A DNA stretch of 42,563 nt. Source: CAZCFB01 sp964511535. GTDB lineage: Bacteria; Myxococcota_A; Polyangia; GCA-2747355; CAZCFB01. Below the pieces are notes generated by a model. The model did no database searches. It had not been told where the DNA came from and saw nothing but the letters and a program-made list of their open reading frames with translations. The stretch covers positions 1 to 42,563 of the forward strand of contig CAZEFW010000075.1 of the NCBI GenBank assembly GCA_964511535.1, in the 5' to 3' direction. Each line of letters starts with the position of its first letter. The first letter of the stretch is position 1. This document shows positions 7,342 to 15,323 of the stretch, piece after piece. The translations under genes were made by a program, and so were the position numbers.

Positions 7342-8244
7342 TCAGAACCTCACCTGGCCGGAGAAGCCAACATTCTGCCCGTCGATCACCGGGGCCACGG
7401 TCACGCGGCGCGCGGCAGCCGCGGCGGCCCGCCGGTCGTCGCGCAGCGAGTCCACGATGAACAGCACGATGGAGGTCGCCGCCGAGGCGCCCCCGATGAT
7501 GAAGCTGGCCACGGCCGCCTTGTTGTGGCTGTCCATGCTCTCCTGCATGTGGTAGTGCTCCAGGCTGTAGGAGACCACCGGCGTGTTGAGCTTCGGGTTG
7601 CCCGCGCAGCTGACGACGCCGGGCGGGCACTCGGACTTGATGTCCTCGCGCAGCTCGTCGGCCTTGGATGCGGCCAGGCGGTTGAAGGTCACGCCCATGG
7701 CCAGGCCCACCAGCCCCACCGCGGCCGTGGACCACTTGGCGATCTTCATGGCGCGACCGTCGTCGCTGGGGGGCGCGATGGTGGTCGAGGCGAGGTTCGC
7801 ACCGGGCGCAGGCGCCTGCTCGTTGGGATTTTCATCATCCATGCCGGTAGGCATCAGGGCCACCGGGATCTTCTTGCCAGCGTTGGCGCGCTCGCGCTGG
7901 CTGGCCAGCTGTTGCTTCTGCTGATCAAGGGCCTTTTGGGCCGCGTCCCGCTGGGGCCCCTCCGGCGAGCGATTGACATAGCGGGTGTAGTACTCCACGG
8001 CCTGCTCGTGCTGCGCCGTCCTGGCGTAACAGTCCGCGATGTAACGCAACAACGGAGTCCTGGGCGACAGGTCGTAGGCCTTCTTGAGCTCCACCACCGC
8101 CTCTTTGAACCGCCTCGCGTCGTACATCGCCTTGGCCACCTGGAAGGTCGCCTTGGCCTGGTTCAGGTCGTCCGCGTCACCGCGGGCGATGCCGGGCGGA
8201 ACCGTCACAGAAATGACAAAGATCAACCACAACCCTCTTTTCAT
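7342..8244 (-). CDS. Secreted or membrane TPR protein
   Basis: 300 residues. A signal sequence (KRGLWLIFVISVTVPPGIARG) is followed by two or three tetratricopeptide repeats (about 25-115; AKAMYDARRFKEAVVELKKAYDL, then CYARTAQHEQAVEYYTRYV). A Pro/Ala linker and two hydrophobic stretches (around 172-190 and 245-268) suggest that the C-terminal half is membrane-associated. TPRs mediate protein contacts; the partner may be the lipoprotein encoded 1 nt downstream. ATG 8244 is chosen over GTG 8253 because GGAGGT lies 7 nt upstream of the former. Confidence 0.7.
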   Translation of the reverse strand: MKRGLWLIFVISVTVPPGIARGDADDLNQAKATFQVAKAMYDARRFKEAVVELKKAYDLSPRTPLLRYIADCYARTAQHEQAVEYYTRYVNRSPEGPQRDAAQKALDQQKQQLASQRERANAGKKIPVALMPTGMDDENPNEQAPAPGANLASTTIAPPSDDGRAMKIAKWSTAAVGLVGLAMGVTFNRLAASKADELREDIKSECPPGVVSCAGNPKLNTPVVSYSLEHYHMQESMDSHNKAAVASFIIGGASAATSIVLFIVDSLRDDRRAAAAAARRVTVAPVIDGQNVGFSGQVRF

Positions 8245-8349
8245 TGGGCGCACCTCCAGATCCGACCTGTTGCGAAAGACAACGTCGTGAGACCGACAGC
8301 ACGGGTTAGTGCAACAGGCGTGCCCGATCGCCCACGCCCGGGCCCACGC

Positions 8350-9894
8350 CTACGTGGAGGACCGGGTGGAGGTGCGCCAGTCGGGGTCCGAGACGAAGCT
8401 GTGGTAGTGCAGGTACTGGGTCAGCACGGTGATGACCTTGCGGGTCAGGCGCGGGTCAGCGCGCAGGGTGCGGTAGAGCATGCGGAAGAACTGCCGGCGC
8501 AGCGGCAGCGGCGCGCGGGTGGTGTAGTGGCGCACCAGGTGGCCCAGCTTGCCCCAGCTCCTGAACGACCGGCGGCGGTTTTGGTACAGGTCCGGAAAGT
8601 AGCTCACCCCGTCGAGCCAGCGCTGCGTCCGCCGCTCAAACGCCGCCGGTTCGTAGAGCCGGGAGAACAGGTCTCGATGACGGGCCGTGAGCTCCTCGGC
8701 GCTCCAGCGGGGGTGGCGGATGTTGCTGGAGAAGTGCCAGCGCCCCGAAAAGGGCGCGGCGATGCGGTCGGCGGCGGCCATGCGCTCGTACAGCGGCGTG
8801 CCGTCCGGCGCGGTGAGGATGCTGATGGAGCACAGCGGCGAGCCGGTCTGCTCCAAGAAGTCCTCGATCTCCTCGAAGGTGTGCTCGTCGTCGTTGTCGA
8901 AGCCCACCATCATGCCGATGAACGGCAGCAGCCCGAACGACGAGAGCCGGCGCATGCGCTCGGCCAGATCCGCGCGGTACAAGTGCCCCTTGCTCACCTC
9001 CTGCAGGCAGCGCTCGCGCAGGCTCTCCACGCCGAGGAACACCACCGAGAAGCGCGCGTCGGCCAGCAGCTGCAAGATCTGTTCGTCGTCGGTGATGCGC
9101 ACCGACGCCTGGCAGGAGAACTGCACCGGGTTTTCCAGCGCGGTGTTGTATTCGATGATCCGCTGCAGCAGCGCCGTCGTGAACGACCGGCGCACATGGA
9201 AGTTGTCCTCGGAGAAGAAGATCACCTCGGCCCCGGCCCGGCGCACCGCCTCGATCTCCGCCATGATCTGGTCGATGGACTTGACCCGGTGGTGCGCGCC
9301 CACCATCAGCTGCGCCGCGCAGAAGTCGCACTTGTTGGGGCAGCCGCGGCTGGCCTGCACGGTCATGTACAGGTGGTCCTTGCCCCGCACGAAGCGCCAG
9401 TCCGGCGCCGGGCTGTCCTTGAGGTCCACGGCGGTGTCCTGCGCGTAGGTGTCGCGAGCCTCGCCCGCCACCCAGTCACGCAGAAACCGCGGCCAGGTGT
9501 ACTCCGCCTCACCCATGAACAGGTGGTCGCACAGCGCCCGCGCCCCGTCCGGATCGGCGGTGGCCATGGGACCTCCCAGAGCCACCGGGATGCCTCGCGC
9601 CCGAAACGCCGCCGAGATCTCGGCCAGCCGCGCGCCGTGCAGCGAAAACCCGGTCAAGGCCAGCAGGTCGCACTGCGCGCCCGGGTCCAGGGCGTCCAGG
9701 TGCTCGTCGCAGTAGTCGTACTGGATCGGCAGGTCCGTTGGCGTCAACGCCACCAGCGTGGCCAGCGCCGGGCTCGGCATGAGCGACCGGGCCCCCACCG
9801 CCTGGACGGTGCCGCGCATGTCCCAGAAATTTGCCGGGCTGCGAGGAGAGACGAGCAGGACGCGCTTCACCTGAGCCCCTTCAACGCGCCCCAT
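8350..9894 (-). CDS. Radical SAM protein with B12-binding-like N-terminal domain
   Basis: 514 residues. The N-terminal Rossmann-like domain (about 10-150; ALTGFSLHGARLAEI, ALGGPMATADPD) resembles cobalamin-binding domains of radical SAM enzymes but shows no obvious DxHxxG cobalt-ligand motif. The radical SAM core carries RGCPNKCDFC, giving C185, C189 and C192 for the 4Fe-4S cluster, plus the SAM-region blocks EVIFFSEDNF and FLGVESL. The C-terminal 130 residues are basic and unassigned. The substrate is not predictable. It starts 3 nt after the stop of the molybdenum subunit with AAGGA 8 nt upstream, so it belongs to that operon by position. A GTG at 9870 is a less likely alternative start. 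Confidence 0.8.
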   Translation of the reverse strand: MGRVEGAQVKRVLLVSPRSPANFWDMRGTVQAVGARSLMPSPALATLVALTPTDLPIQYDYCDEHLDALDPGAQCDLLALTGFSLHGARLAEISAAFRARGIPVALGGPMATADPDGARALCDHLFMGEAEYTWPRFLRDWVAGEARDTYAQDTAVDLKDSPAPDWRFVRGKDHLYMTVQASRGCPNKCDFCAAQLMVGAHHRVKSIDQIMAEIEAVRRAGAEVIFFSEDNFHVRRSFTTALLQRIIEYNTALENPVQFSCQASVRITDDEQILQLLADARFSVVFLGVESLRERCLQEVSKGHLYRADLAERMRRLSSFGLLPFIGMMVGFDNDDEHTFEEIEDFLEQTGSPLCSISILTAPDGTPLYERMAAADRIAAPFSGRWHFSSNIRHPRWSAEELTARHRDLFSRLYEPAAFERRTQRWLDGVSYFPDLYQNRRRSFRSWGKLGHLVRHYTTRAPLPLRRQFFRMLYRTLRADPRLTRKVITVLTQYLHYHSFVSDPDWRTSTRSST

Positions 9895-9897
9895 TCA

Positions 9898-12276
9898 TCA
9901 TTCCTTGTCCCCTGTCCCCTGTTCCTCGCTCCCGAGCCCCGCCAGGATCCGCGCCGGGGTCGCCGGCAGCTCGTCGATGGTCACGCCCGTCGCGTCATGG
10001 ATGGCGTTGAGGATGGCCGGGATCACCGGCATGATGCCGCCCTCCCCCACCTCCTTGGCCCCGAACGGCCCGTTGGGCTCGTCGCTCTCGATGACCAGGG
10101 TGTCCACCGGCGGCATGTCCAGGGCGGTGGGGATCTTGTAGTCCGCCATGGTGGGGTTGAGCACCTTGCCCTGCTCGTCGAACACCACCTCCTCCATCAA
10201 CGCCTCGCCCAGCCCCATGGAGGTGCACCCCTGCATCTGCCCCTCCACCTGGGTGCGGTTGATGGCCTGGCCGCAGTCGTGCGCCGCGGTGATGCGCTGC
10301 ACCTGGATCTCGCCGGTCTCGTGGTCCACCTGCACCTCGGCCACCTGGGCCGAGCAGCCGTACGCCGGCGAGGTGCCCACCGCCGCGCCCTTGAACTTGC
10401 CCCCCAGCTCCGGCGGACTGTAGCGCCCCACCGCCACGATGGTGCCGAGCTCCAGAAAGGCCAGCCGCGACAGCTCGGTAAACGTCAGGTGGTCGCCCCC
10501 GGGTTGCTGCAGCCACCCCCGGTGCTCCTTGATGTAGTCGGTGCGCAGCGCATCGATCTCCCCTGCGCCCCCCTGCACCCAGAGCCGGTCGTCGCGGATC
10601 TCCAGCTCGGAGGCCAGCACGCCCAGCACCGCCGCGGCCGCGTCCAGCAGCTGCGCCCGCGCGCCCTCGGCCGCCTCCCTCGCAGCGTGCCCCGTCATCA
10701 GCGTGGTGCGGCTGGAGTAGGCGCCCAGGTCGAGCGACAGGTCGCTGTCGCCGCTTCGCACGCGCACTCGCTGAACCGGGATTCCCAGGGTCTCGGCCAC
10801 CACCGTGGCCAGCATGGTCTCGACCCCCTGGCCGATCTCCGCCGCCCCGCTTCGCACCTCCACGCCGCCGCCCACCTCATCCAGCTTCACCTCCACCGTG
10901 CAGTGGGGCGTGCGCGAGCGATAGATCGGGTAGCCCGCCCCCGACACGAAAAACCCGCACGCCACGCCGATGCCGCGCCCCTCGGCCCGCTCGCCCTTGC
11001 GCTTGGCCGCCCAGCCGGAGCTCTTCTGCACCGCCTCGAGGCACTCCTTCATGCCGAGGGAGCTCATGGCGAGGTTGTTGACCGTCTCGTCGCCCGCCTC
11101 CATCACGTTGCGCAACCGGAGGTCCACCGGGTCCATGCCCAGGTCCCGCGCGATGAGGTCGAGCTGCTGCTCGAACAGCGCCCGCGCGATGACTCCGCCG
11201 TGTCCGCGCTGCGCCCCGCTGGCCGGCTTGTTGGTCACCGCCCGCACGCCCTTGTAGCGCATGGCCGGCAGCCGGTACGGCGCGCCGAGCAGGCTGCCGG
11301 CGTAGTACACCGTGGCGATGCCGAACGAGGCGTACGCCCCGCCGTCGAGCACCGCCTCGTGGTCCAGAAACAGCAGCTTGCCCTGGCGATCCACGCCGAG
11401 GGTCATCTCGTGGAAGAACTGGTGCCGCGCGCGGCTGTGCCAGAACACCTGCTCGCGGGTGAAGGTGGTCTTGACCGGCCGGCCGGTCTTCAGCGCCAGG
11501 AAGCAGGTGGCCAGCTCCATGGACGACGCGGCCGCCTTGGGCCCGAAGCCGCCGCCCACCCTCGGCATGATGACCCGCACCCGGTGCTCGGGCAGGCCCG
11601 TGACCATGGACACGGTGCGCGCCACGTAGTGCGTGGACTGGGTGGACGACCAGAGGGTCAGCCGGCCGTCGCGGTCCGCCTCGGCCAGGGCGCACTGGGG
11701 CTCGAGGAAGGCGCCGTTCTGCATCTTGTTGCTCATGCGCCCGGTGCGCACCACGTACGCCTCGTCCCGGGCCGCCTCCAGGTCGCCGAACTCCTGCTCC
11801 ACCTGGGCGCAGATGTTGCCCGGGTAGTTCGGGTGCACCTGGGCCGCGTCCTCGGCCAGCGCCACCGCGTGATCCAGCACCGGCGGGAGCTCCTCGTACT
11901 CCACCTCGATCAGCTCCAGCGCCTGCAGCGCGGTCTGCTCATCCACCGCCGCCACCGCCGCCACCTCGTCGCCCACATAGCGCACGGTCTCCTGGCAGAA
12001 CACCCGCTCGTCGTAGCGCGCCGGCGAGACGCCGAAGCGCACGTCGGGTATGTCCCTGGCGCAGATCACCGCCTCCACGCCGGCCAGGGCCTCGGCCGCG
12101 CGCGTGTCGATGCGCACGATGCGCCCGTGGGCGATGGGGCTGTGCAGCAGCGCGCCGTACAGCATGTTGGGGCGCGTCAGGTCGTCAGCGTAAAGCGCCG
12201 CCCCGGTGACCTTCTCCGGGCCGTCCAGCCGGCGGCCGCGGCCGCCCACGACGGCGTAGTCTCGCTTGCCGCTCAT
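9898..12276 (-). CDS. Molybdenum-binding subunit of a xanthine dehydrogenase-family hydroxylase
   Basis: 792 residues, the usual size of the separate large subunit. The N-terminal block (DGPEKVTGAALYADD) and VRYVGDEVAAVAAVDE are typical of the family, resembling XdhA and 4-hydroxybenzoyl-CoA reductase alpha. The cofactor region shows GGFGPKAAASS and ASGAQRGHGG. The expected catalytic glutamate is E745 in GAKEVGEGG. It takes electrons from its substrate at Moco and passes them to the 2Fe-2S and FAD subunits. The substrate cannot be named from sequence. ATG 12276 has AGGAGG 7 nt upstream and overlaps the previous stop (ATGA). Confidence 0.9.
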   Translation of the reverse strand: MSGKRDYAVVGGRGRRLDGPEKVTGAALYADDLTRPNMLYGALLHSPIAHGRIVRIDTRAAEALAGVEAVICARDIPDVRFGVSPARYDERVFCQETVRYVGDEVAAVAAVDEQTALQALELIEVEYEELPPVLDHAVALAEDAAQVHPNYPGNICAQVEQEFGDLEAARDEAYVVRTGRMSNKMQNGAFLEPQCALAEADRDGRLTLWSSTQSTHYVARTVSMVTGLPEHRVRVIMPRVGGGFGPKAAASSMELATCFLALKTGRPVKTTFTREQVFWHSRARHQFFHEMTLGVDRQGKLLFLDHEAVLDGGAYASFGIATVYYAGSLLGAPYRLPAMRYKGVRAVTNKPASGAQRGHGGVIARALFEQQLDLIARDLGMDPVDLRLRNVMEAGDETVNNLAMSSLGMKECLEAVQKSSGWAAKRKGERAEGRGIGVACGFFVSGAGYPIYRSRTPHCTVEVKLDEVGGGVEVRSGAAEIGQGVETMLATVVAETLGIPVQRVRVRSGDSDLSLDLGAYSSRTTLMTGHAAREAAEGARAQLLDAAAAVLGVLASELEIRDDRLWVQGGAGEIDALRTDYIKEHRGWLQQPGGDHLTFTELSRLAFLELGTIVAVGRYSPPELGGKFKGAAVGTSPAYGCSAQVAEVQVDHETGEIQVQRITAAHDCGQAINRTQVEGQMQGCTSMGLGEALMEEVVFDEQGKVLNPTMADYKIPTALDMPPVDTLVIESDEPNGPFGAKEVGEGGIMPVIPAILNAIHDATGVTIDELPATPARILAGLGSEEQGTGDKE

Positions 12277-12761
12277 ATCGCCACCTCCTGCCCTTCCTTC
12301 AATCGCGCGGCGGCCAGCAGGATCGCCTCGACGATCTTGGAGTAGCCGGTGCAGCGGCACAGGTTGCCGCTGATGGCGTGGCGCACCTCGGCCTCGGTGG
12401 GATCGGGGATGCGCCCCAGCAGGTCCAGGGCGGTCAGCACCATGCCTGGCGTGCAGTAGCCGCACTGCACCGCGCCGGCCTCCACGAAGGCGTCCTGCAC
12501 CGGGTGCAGGGCCGGCCCCGTGGCCACGCCCTCGATGGTCAGCACCTGCCGGCCCTCGCACTCCAGCGCCAGCACCAGGCAGGCGTTGACCGGCAGCCCG
12601 TCGAGCAGCACCACGCAGGCGCCGCAGTCCCCCTCGCCGCAGCCGTGCTTGGTGCCGGTGAGGCTCAGGTCCCGCCGCAGCAGGTCGAGCAGGGTCTGGT
12701 TGGGCGCCGCGGCCAGCTCATGCACCTGGCCGTTGACCGTCAGCTTCAGCAGCCGCTTCAT
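12273..12761 (-). CDS. 2Fe-2S subunit of the molybdenum hydroxylase
   Basis: 162 residues with both expected clusters: plant-ferredoxin type C41, C46, C49 and C61 (GCGEGDCGAC), and C100, C103, C135 and C137 (CGYCTPG, CRCTGY), which neighbours Moco. It shuttles electrons from the molybdenum centre to FAD. Start and stop each overlap the neighbouring subunit gene by 4 nt (ATGA), consistent with stoichiometric co-translation. Confidence 0.95.
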   Translation of the reverse strand: MKRLLKLTVNGQVHELAAAPNQTLLDLLRRDLSLTGTKHGCGEGDCGACVVLLDGLPVNACLVLALECEGRQVLTIEGVATGPALHPVQDAFVEAGAVQCGYCTPGMVLTALDLLGRIPDPTEAEVRHAISGNLCRCTGYSKIVEAILLAAARLKEGQEVAI

Positions 12762-13663
12762 GACGCCACCTCCTGGCCAGCGCGCTGTACGGCCCGCGCC
12801 AGGGCCCTGCGGGTGAGCACCTCCACGACCTGGCGGCGATAGGCCGCCGGGGCGCGCATGTCGTCGATGGGGATCACGCTCTGCCGGGCCACCGCGCCCG
12901 CCTCGGCCAGCGCCGCGGCCGTGGGCTCCTGCCCCTCAACCACCAGCTCGGCCTTGCGCAGGCGCACCGGCACCGGCGCCACCGAGGTGTAGACCAGCCG
13001 CGCCCGCGCCACCTGGCCGCCGTCGTCCAGGTCCACGCTCGCCGCGCAGCCGGCGATGGTCACCTCCATGGCCGCGCGGCGCCCGATCTTGATATAGGCG
13101 CTGCCCGTGCGGCCGGCAGGGCGCGGCGGGACGCGGACGCTCACCAGCAGCTCGTCGGGGCGGATCTCCGTGGACCCCGGGCCGTTGATGAAGCCGTCGA
13201 GGGCGTGGGTGCGCTCCCACTGCGTGTTGCGCAGCTCCAGCTCGGCGTCCAGGGCCATCAGCGGCGCCACCGAGTCGGCGCAGGGCCGGGCGGTGACGAT
13301 GTTGCCCCCCACCGTGGCGCGGTTGCGGATGATGGGCCCGCCCACCACCGCCGCACCCTCGGCCAGGGCCTGCAGCCCGGGCACCTGCCAGGGGGCAGTG
13401 GCCAGGGTCGCCATGGTGCACAGCGGCCCCAGCCGCAGCGCCCCGCTGGCCGCGCTGGCGCTGATCTCGTCCAGGGCCGGCACGCGCCCCAGCGACACCA
13501 CCAGCCGCGGCCGCAGCACCTTCTGTTTGATCTTCACCAGCAGGTCGGTCCCGCCGGCCAGCACCTGGGCCTCGCCCCGGGTGCCGCCCAGCAGGTCCAG
13601 CGCGGCCTCGACGGTGGCGGGCGCCTCGAAGTCGAAGCGCGGCATGAGCATGGATGAGTGCAT
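12758..13663 (-). CDS. FAD-binding subunit of the molybdenum hydroxylase
   Basis: 301 residues of the CoxM/XdhB type. FAD motifs are visible as VLAGGTDLL (about 35) and RNRATVGGNIVTARPCAD (about 110). There is no Cys-rich insertion that would add the extra 4Fe-4S cluster of 4-hydroxybenzoyl-CoA reductase, which favours a general xanthine dehydrogenase or aldehyde oxidase type. It hands electrons to NAD+ or another acceptor. ATG 13663 has GAGGAAA about 7 nt upstream. Confidence 0.92.
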   Translation of the reverse strand: MHSSMLMPRFDFEAPATVEAALDLLGGTRGEAQVLAGGTDLLVKIKQKVLRPRLVVSLGRVPALDEISASAASGALRLGPLCTMATLATAPWQVPGLQALAEGAAVVGGPIIRNRATVGGNIVTARPCADSVAPLMALDAELELRNTQWERTHALDGFINGPGSTEIRPDELLVSVRVPPRPAGRTGSAYIKIGRRAAMEVTIAGCAASVDLDDGGQVARARLVYTSVAPVPVRLRKAELVVEGQEPTAAALAEAGAVARQSVIPIDDMRAPAAYRRQVVEVLTRRALARAVQRAGQEVAS

Positions 13664-13678
13664 GTCGTCTTTCCTCGG

Positions 13679-13879
13679 TTACCCCCCGAACGCCGGGAGG
13701 ATGATCTCCACCTCGTCCCCATCGCGCAACACCCGCGTGGCGTGCTGGCCCGGGGGGACGAACATCCGGTTGATCTCCACCAGCACATGGCCCGCCGGCT
13801 CCCCCTCGCGCTCCAGCAGCGCCGCCACCGTGAGCCCCTCGGGCGCGGTGGCCGGGGCCCCGTTGAGCACAAGCTTCAC
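13679..13879 (-). CDS. ThiS/MoaD-like sulfur-carrier protein
   Basis: 66 residues of beta-grasp type: KLVLNGAPATAPEGLTVAALL, a middle block NRMFVPPG, VLRDGDEVEIILPAFGG, and the C-terminal Gly-Gly that is adenylated and thiocarboxylated in this family. The length and NG...TVAALL pattern are nearer to ThiS; the context points to molybdenum cofactor. No activating enzyme (ThiF or MoeB) and no other thi or moa gene lies nearby, so it would rely on a partner elsewhere. Placement 15 nt before the FAD subunit suggests a dedicated role for this enzyme, for example supplying sulfur to its cofactor (inference). Confidence 0.8.
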   Translation of the reverse strand: MKLVLNGAPATAPEGLTVAALLEREGEPAGHVLVEINRMFVPPGQHATRVLRDGDEVEIILPAFGG

Positions 13880-13889
13880 GGCCGGGTCC

Positions 13890-14339
13890 TCACAGCTCCC
13901 GCTCCAGCACCACGCTGGTGCCGGGGGCGAAGCCGTTGGCGCGGAAGTAGCTCATCAGATCCCACTGGTCCCACCCCACGATGGTGCGCACCCGCTCCAC
14001 GCCGTGCTCCCGTGCGCGCTCCAGAAACGCCTCCATCAGCCGCCGGCCCACCCCCGCCCCGCGCCGGTCGAGCACCACGCCCACGGTGTCCACCGTGGCC
14101 ACGCTCTGGGGGATGCCGAACTCGCCCATGATCAGCTCCCCCATGAGGAACCCGGCCACCTCGCCGTCCACCTCGGCCACCAGGGCGATGACCATGCCGG
14201 GCTCCCCGGCCAGGGCCAGCTTGAACTTGGCCATCAGGTACTCGGCGCGCGGCTCACCGGACGAGTGGCTGTCTATCTCCACCAGCGTGTCCTTGTCCTG
14301 CTGGCGCATGGGGCGCACGGTGACCTCTCGCTTCGACAT
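13890..14339 (-). CDS. GNAT-family N-acetyltransferase
   Basis: 149 residues. The acetyl-CoA loop is visible as LDRRGAGVGRRLMEAFLERA (about 90-110), preceded by VATVDTVGVV and followed by GWDQWDLMSYFRANGFAPG, the usual GNAT end. The acceptor is unknown; small-molecule or protein acetylation are both possible. The start overlaps the previous stop by one base (TGATG), so it is translationally coupled to the small CxxC gene. Confidence 0.85.
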   Translation of the reverse strand: MSKREVTVRPMRQQDKDTLVEIDSHSSGEPRAEYLMAKFKLALAGEPGMVIALVAEVDGEVAGFLMGELIMGEFGIPQSVATVDTVGVVLDRRGAGVGRRLMEAFLERAREHGVERVRTIVGWDQWDLMSYFRANGFAPGTSVVLEREL

Positions 14340-14554
14340 CAGTCGCTCCTCTTTCGCGTGTAGATGACCCGGTAGCGGTCCGGGTCCCTGGCCATGCACT
14401 CGGTGCACTCAGCGTCGCCCGGCGGCACCGGCAGCAGCAGCACCTCGAAGCCGAGCTCCCGGTAGGCCTCGGTGGCCTCGGACAGGCGCGGCTCGTCGGC
14501 GATGAAGCAGCGGGTGTAGCCCCGCGCCTCGGGGGACGGCTGCGGCGCGCTCAC
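14339..14554 (-). CDS. Small CxxC protein, unknown
   Basis: 71 residues from a GTG that overlaps the TetR stop by 4 nt (GTGA); its own stop overlaps the GNAT start. It contains YTRCFIADEPRLSEATEAYR, a hydrophobic strand (FEVLLLPVPP), then CTECMARDPDRYRVIYTRKR. The single CxxC could bind metal as a dimer or act in thiol chemistry. I recognise no family. Tight overlap on both sides makes it a real gene despite its size. Confidence 0.65.
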   Translation of the reverse strand: MSAPQPSPEARGYTRCFIADEPRLSEATEAYRELGFEVLLLPVPPGDAECTECMARDPDRYRVIYTRKRSD

Positions 14555-15210
14555 GCGGCACCCTCGCCGCCGGCGGCCGGCGCCTGCCGCGGGGGCAGCG
14601 CGCCGCGCAGGTAGATCTGCAGCAGGTCGCGGGCCATGCGAGACGCTGACGGCGCCCGCTCGGGCCGGTACCAGGTGAAGACCCAGTTGATGGAGCCGAA
14701 CAGGGCCAGCGCCGCGGTGCGTGGAGGCACGCCGCCGCCGTCGCCCCCCTCCCGCTGCTGCAGCTCGGAGAATAGCCGGCGCACGATGTTGTAGTACTCG
14801 CGCTGCTTGACCATCACCCGGCGCCGCAGATCCCCTTCGAGGCGGTCGAGCTCCCTGGAGCACACCGTGAGCTCGGCCATGTTGGCCCAGAACCGCTCCA
14901 GGTGGCGCCGCACCAGCAGCTCGAGGCGCTGCTCTGGATCCTCGATCCCCTCGCTCTTGGCCAGGTAGTCCGCCACCAGGTCGTCGAAGACATGGTACTG
15001 GATCTGGAACAGCAGCTCCTCCTTGGAGCGCACGTAGTAGTACAGCCCGGCCACGCTCACCCCGGCGCGGCGGGCCACGCCCCGGATGGAGGCCCGGTCG
15101 TACCCCTCTGCGGCGAACTCCTCGGCGGCGGCTGACAGGATGCTGGCCAGCTTGCGATCAAAGCGCGTCAGGGGCGCGGCGGGGCGCTTTTTCTTTGTCT
15201 TTCCGGGCAT
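14551..15210 (-). CDS. TetR-family transcriptional regulator
   Basis: 219 residues. The N-terminal helix-turn-helix (about 20-66) reads ILSAAAEEFAAEGYDRASIRGVARRAGVSVAGLYYYVRSKEEL in overlapping family motifs: GVSVAGLYYY is the recognition helix and following turn. The C-terminal ligand domain is helical and of the acyl-CoA or small-ligand type. It is the first gene of the molybdenum-hydroxylase operon and sits 8 nt from an 18-bp palindrome, so autoregulation with control of the whole operon is likely. The inducer is probably the enzyme's substrate or product (inference). Confidence 0.9.
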   Translation of the reverse strand: MPGKTKKKRPAAPLTRFDRKLASILSAAAEEFAAEGYDRASIRGVARRAGVSVAGLYYYVRSKEELLFQIQYHVFDDLVADYLAKSEGIEDPEQRLELLVRRHLERFWANMAELTVCSRELDRLEGDLRRRVMVKQREYYNIVRRLFSELQQREGGDGGGVPPRTAALALFGSINWVFTWYRPERAPSASRMARDLLQIYLRGALPPRQAPAAGGEGAA

Positions 15211-15218
15211 CGATTTCG

Positions 15219-15236
15219 TTCGAACGATCGTTCGAA
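15219..15236 (-). promoter_or_regulatory. 18-bp perfect palindrome, probable TetR operator
   Basis: The sequence ttcgaacgatcgttcgaa is its own reverse complement. It lies 8 nt upstream of the TetR start codon, within the likely transcription start region. TetR dimers bind such symmetric sites, so blocking polymerase here would repress the operon. A possible -35 (TTGACG on the minus strand, 15268-15263) lies upstream, though the matching -10 (TACTGA) is poor. Confidence 0.7.
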
Positions 15237-15323
15237 AATCAGTACCACGCAGGGGCGCGATGCGTCAACGTCGGGCGGGCCCTGCGGAGGGCCTGGCGAG
15301 CGGCCGGCGAGGCGTCTCCCTGG

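Noticed and set aside
7219..12345. Very long plus-strand open frame opposite the minus-strand operon
   Set aside because: High-GC shadow: it encodes His/Arg/Gly-rich text with no domains and lies antisense to several well-supported genes.
12758..13663. 4-hydroxybenzoyl-CoA reductase beta subunit
   Set aside because: The Cys-rich insertion for the additional 4Fe-4S cluster is absent.
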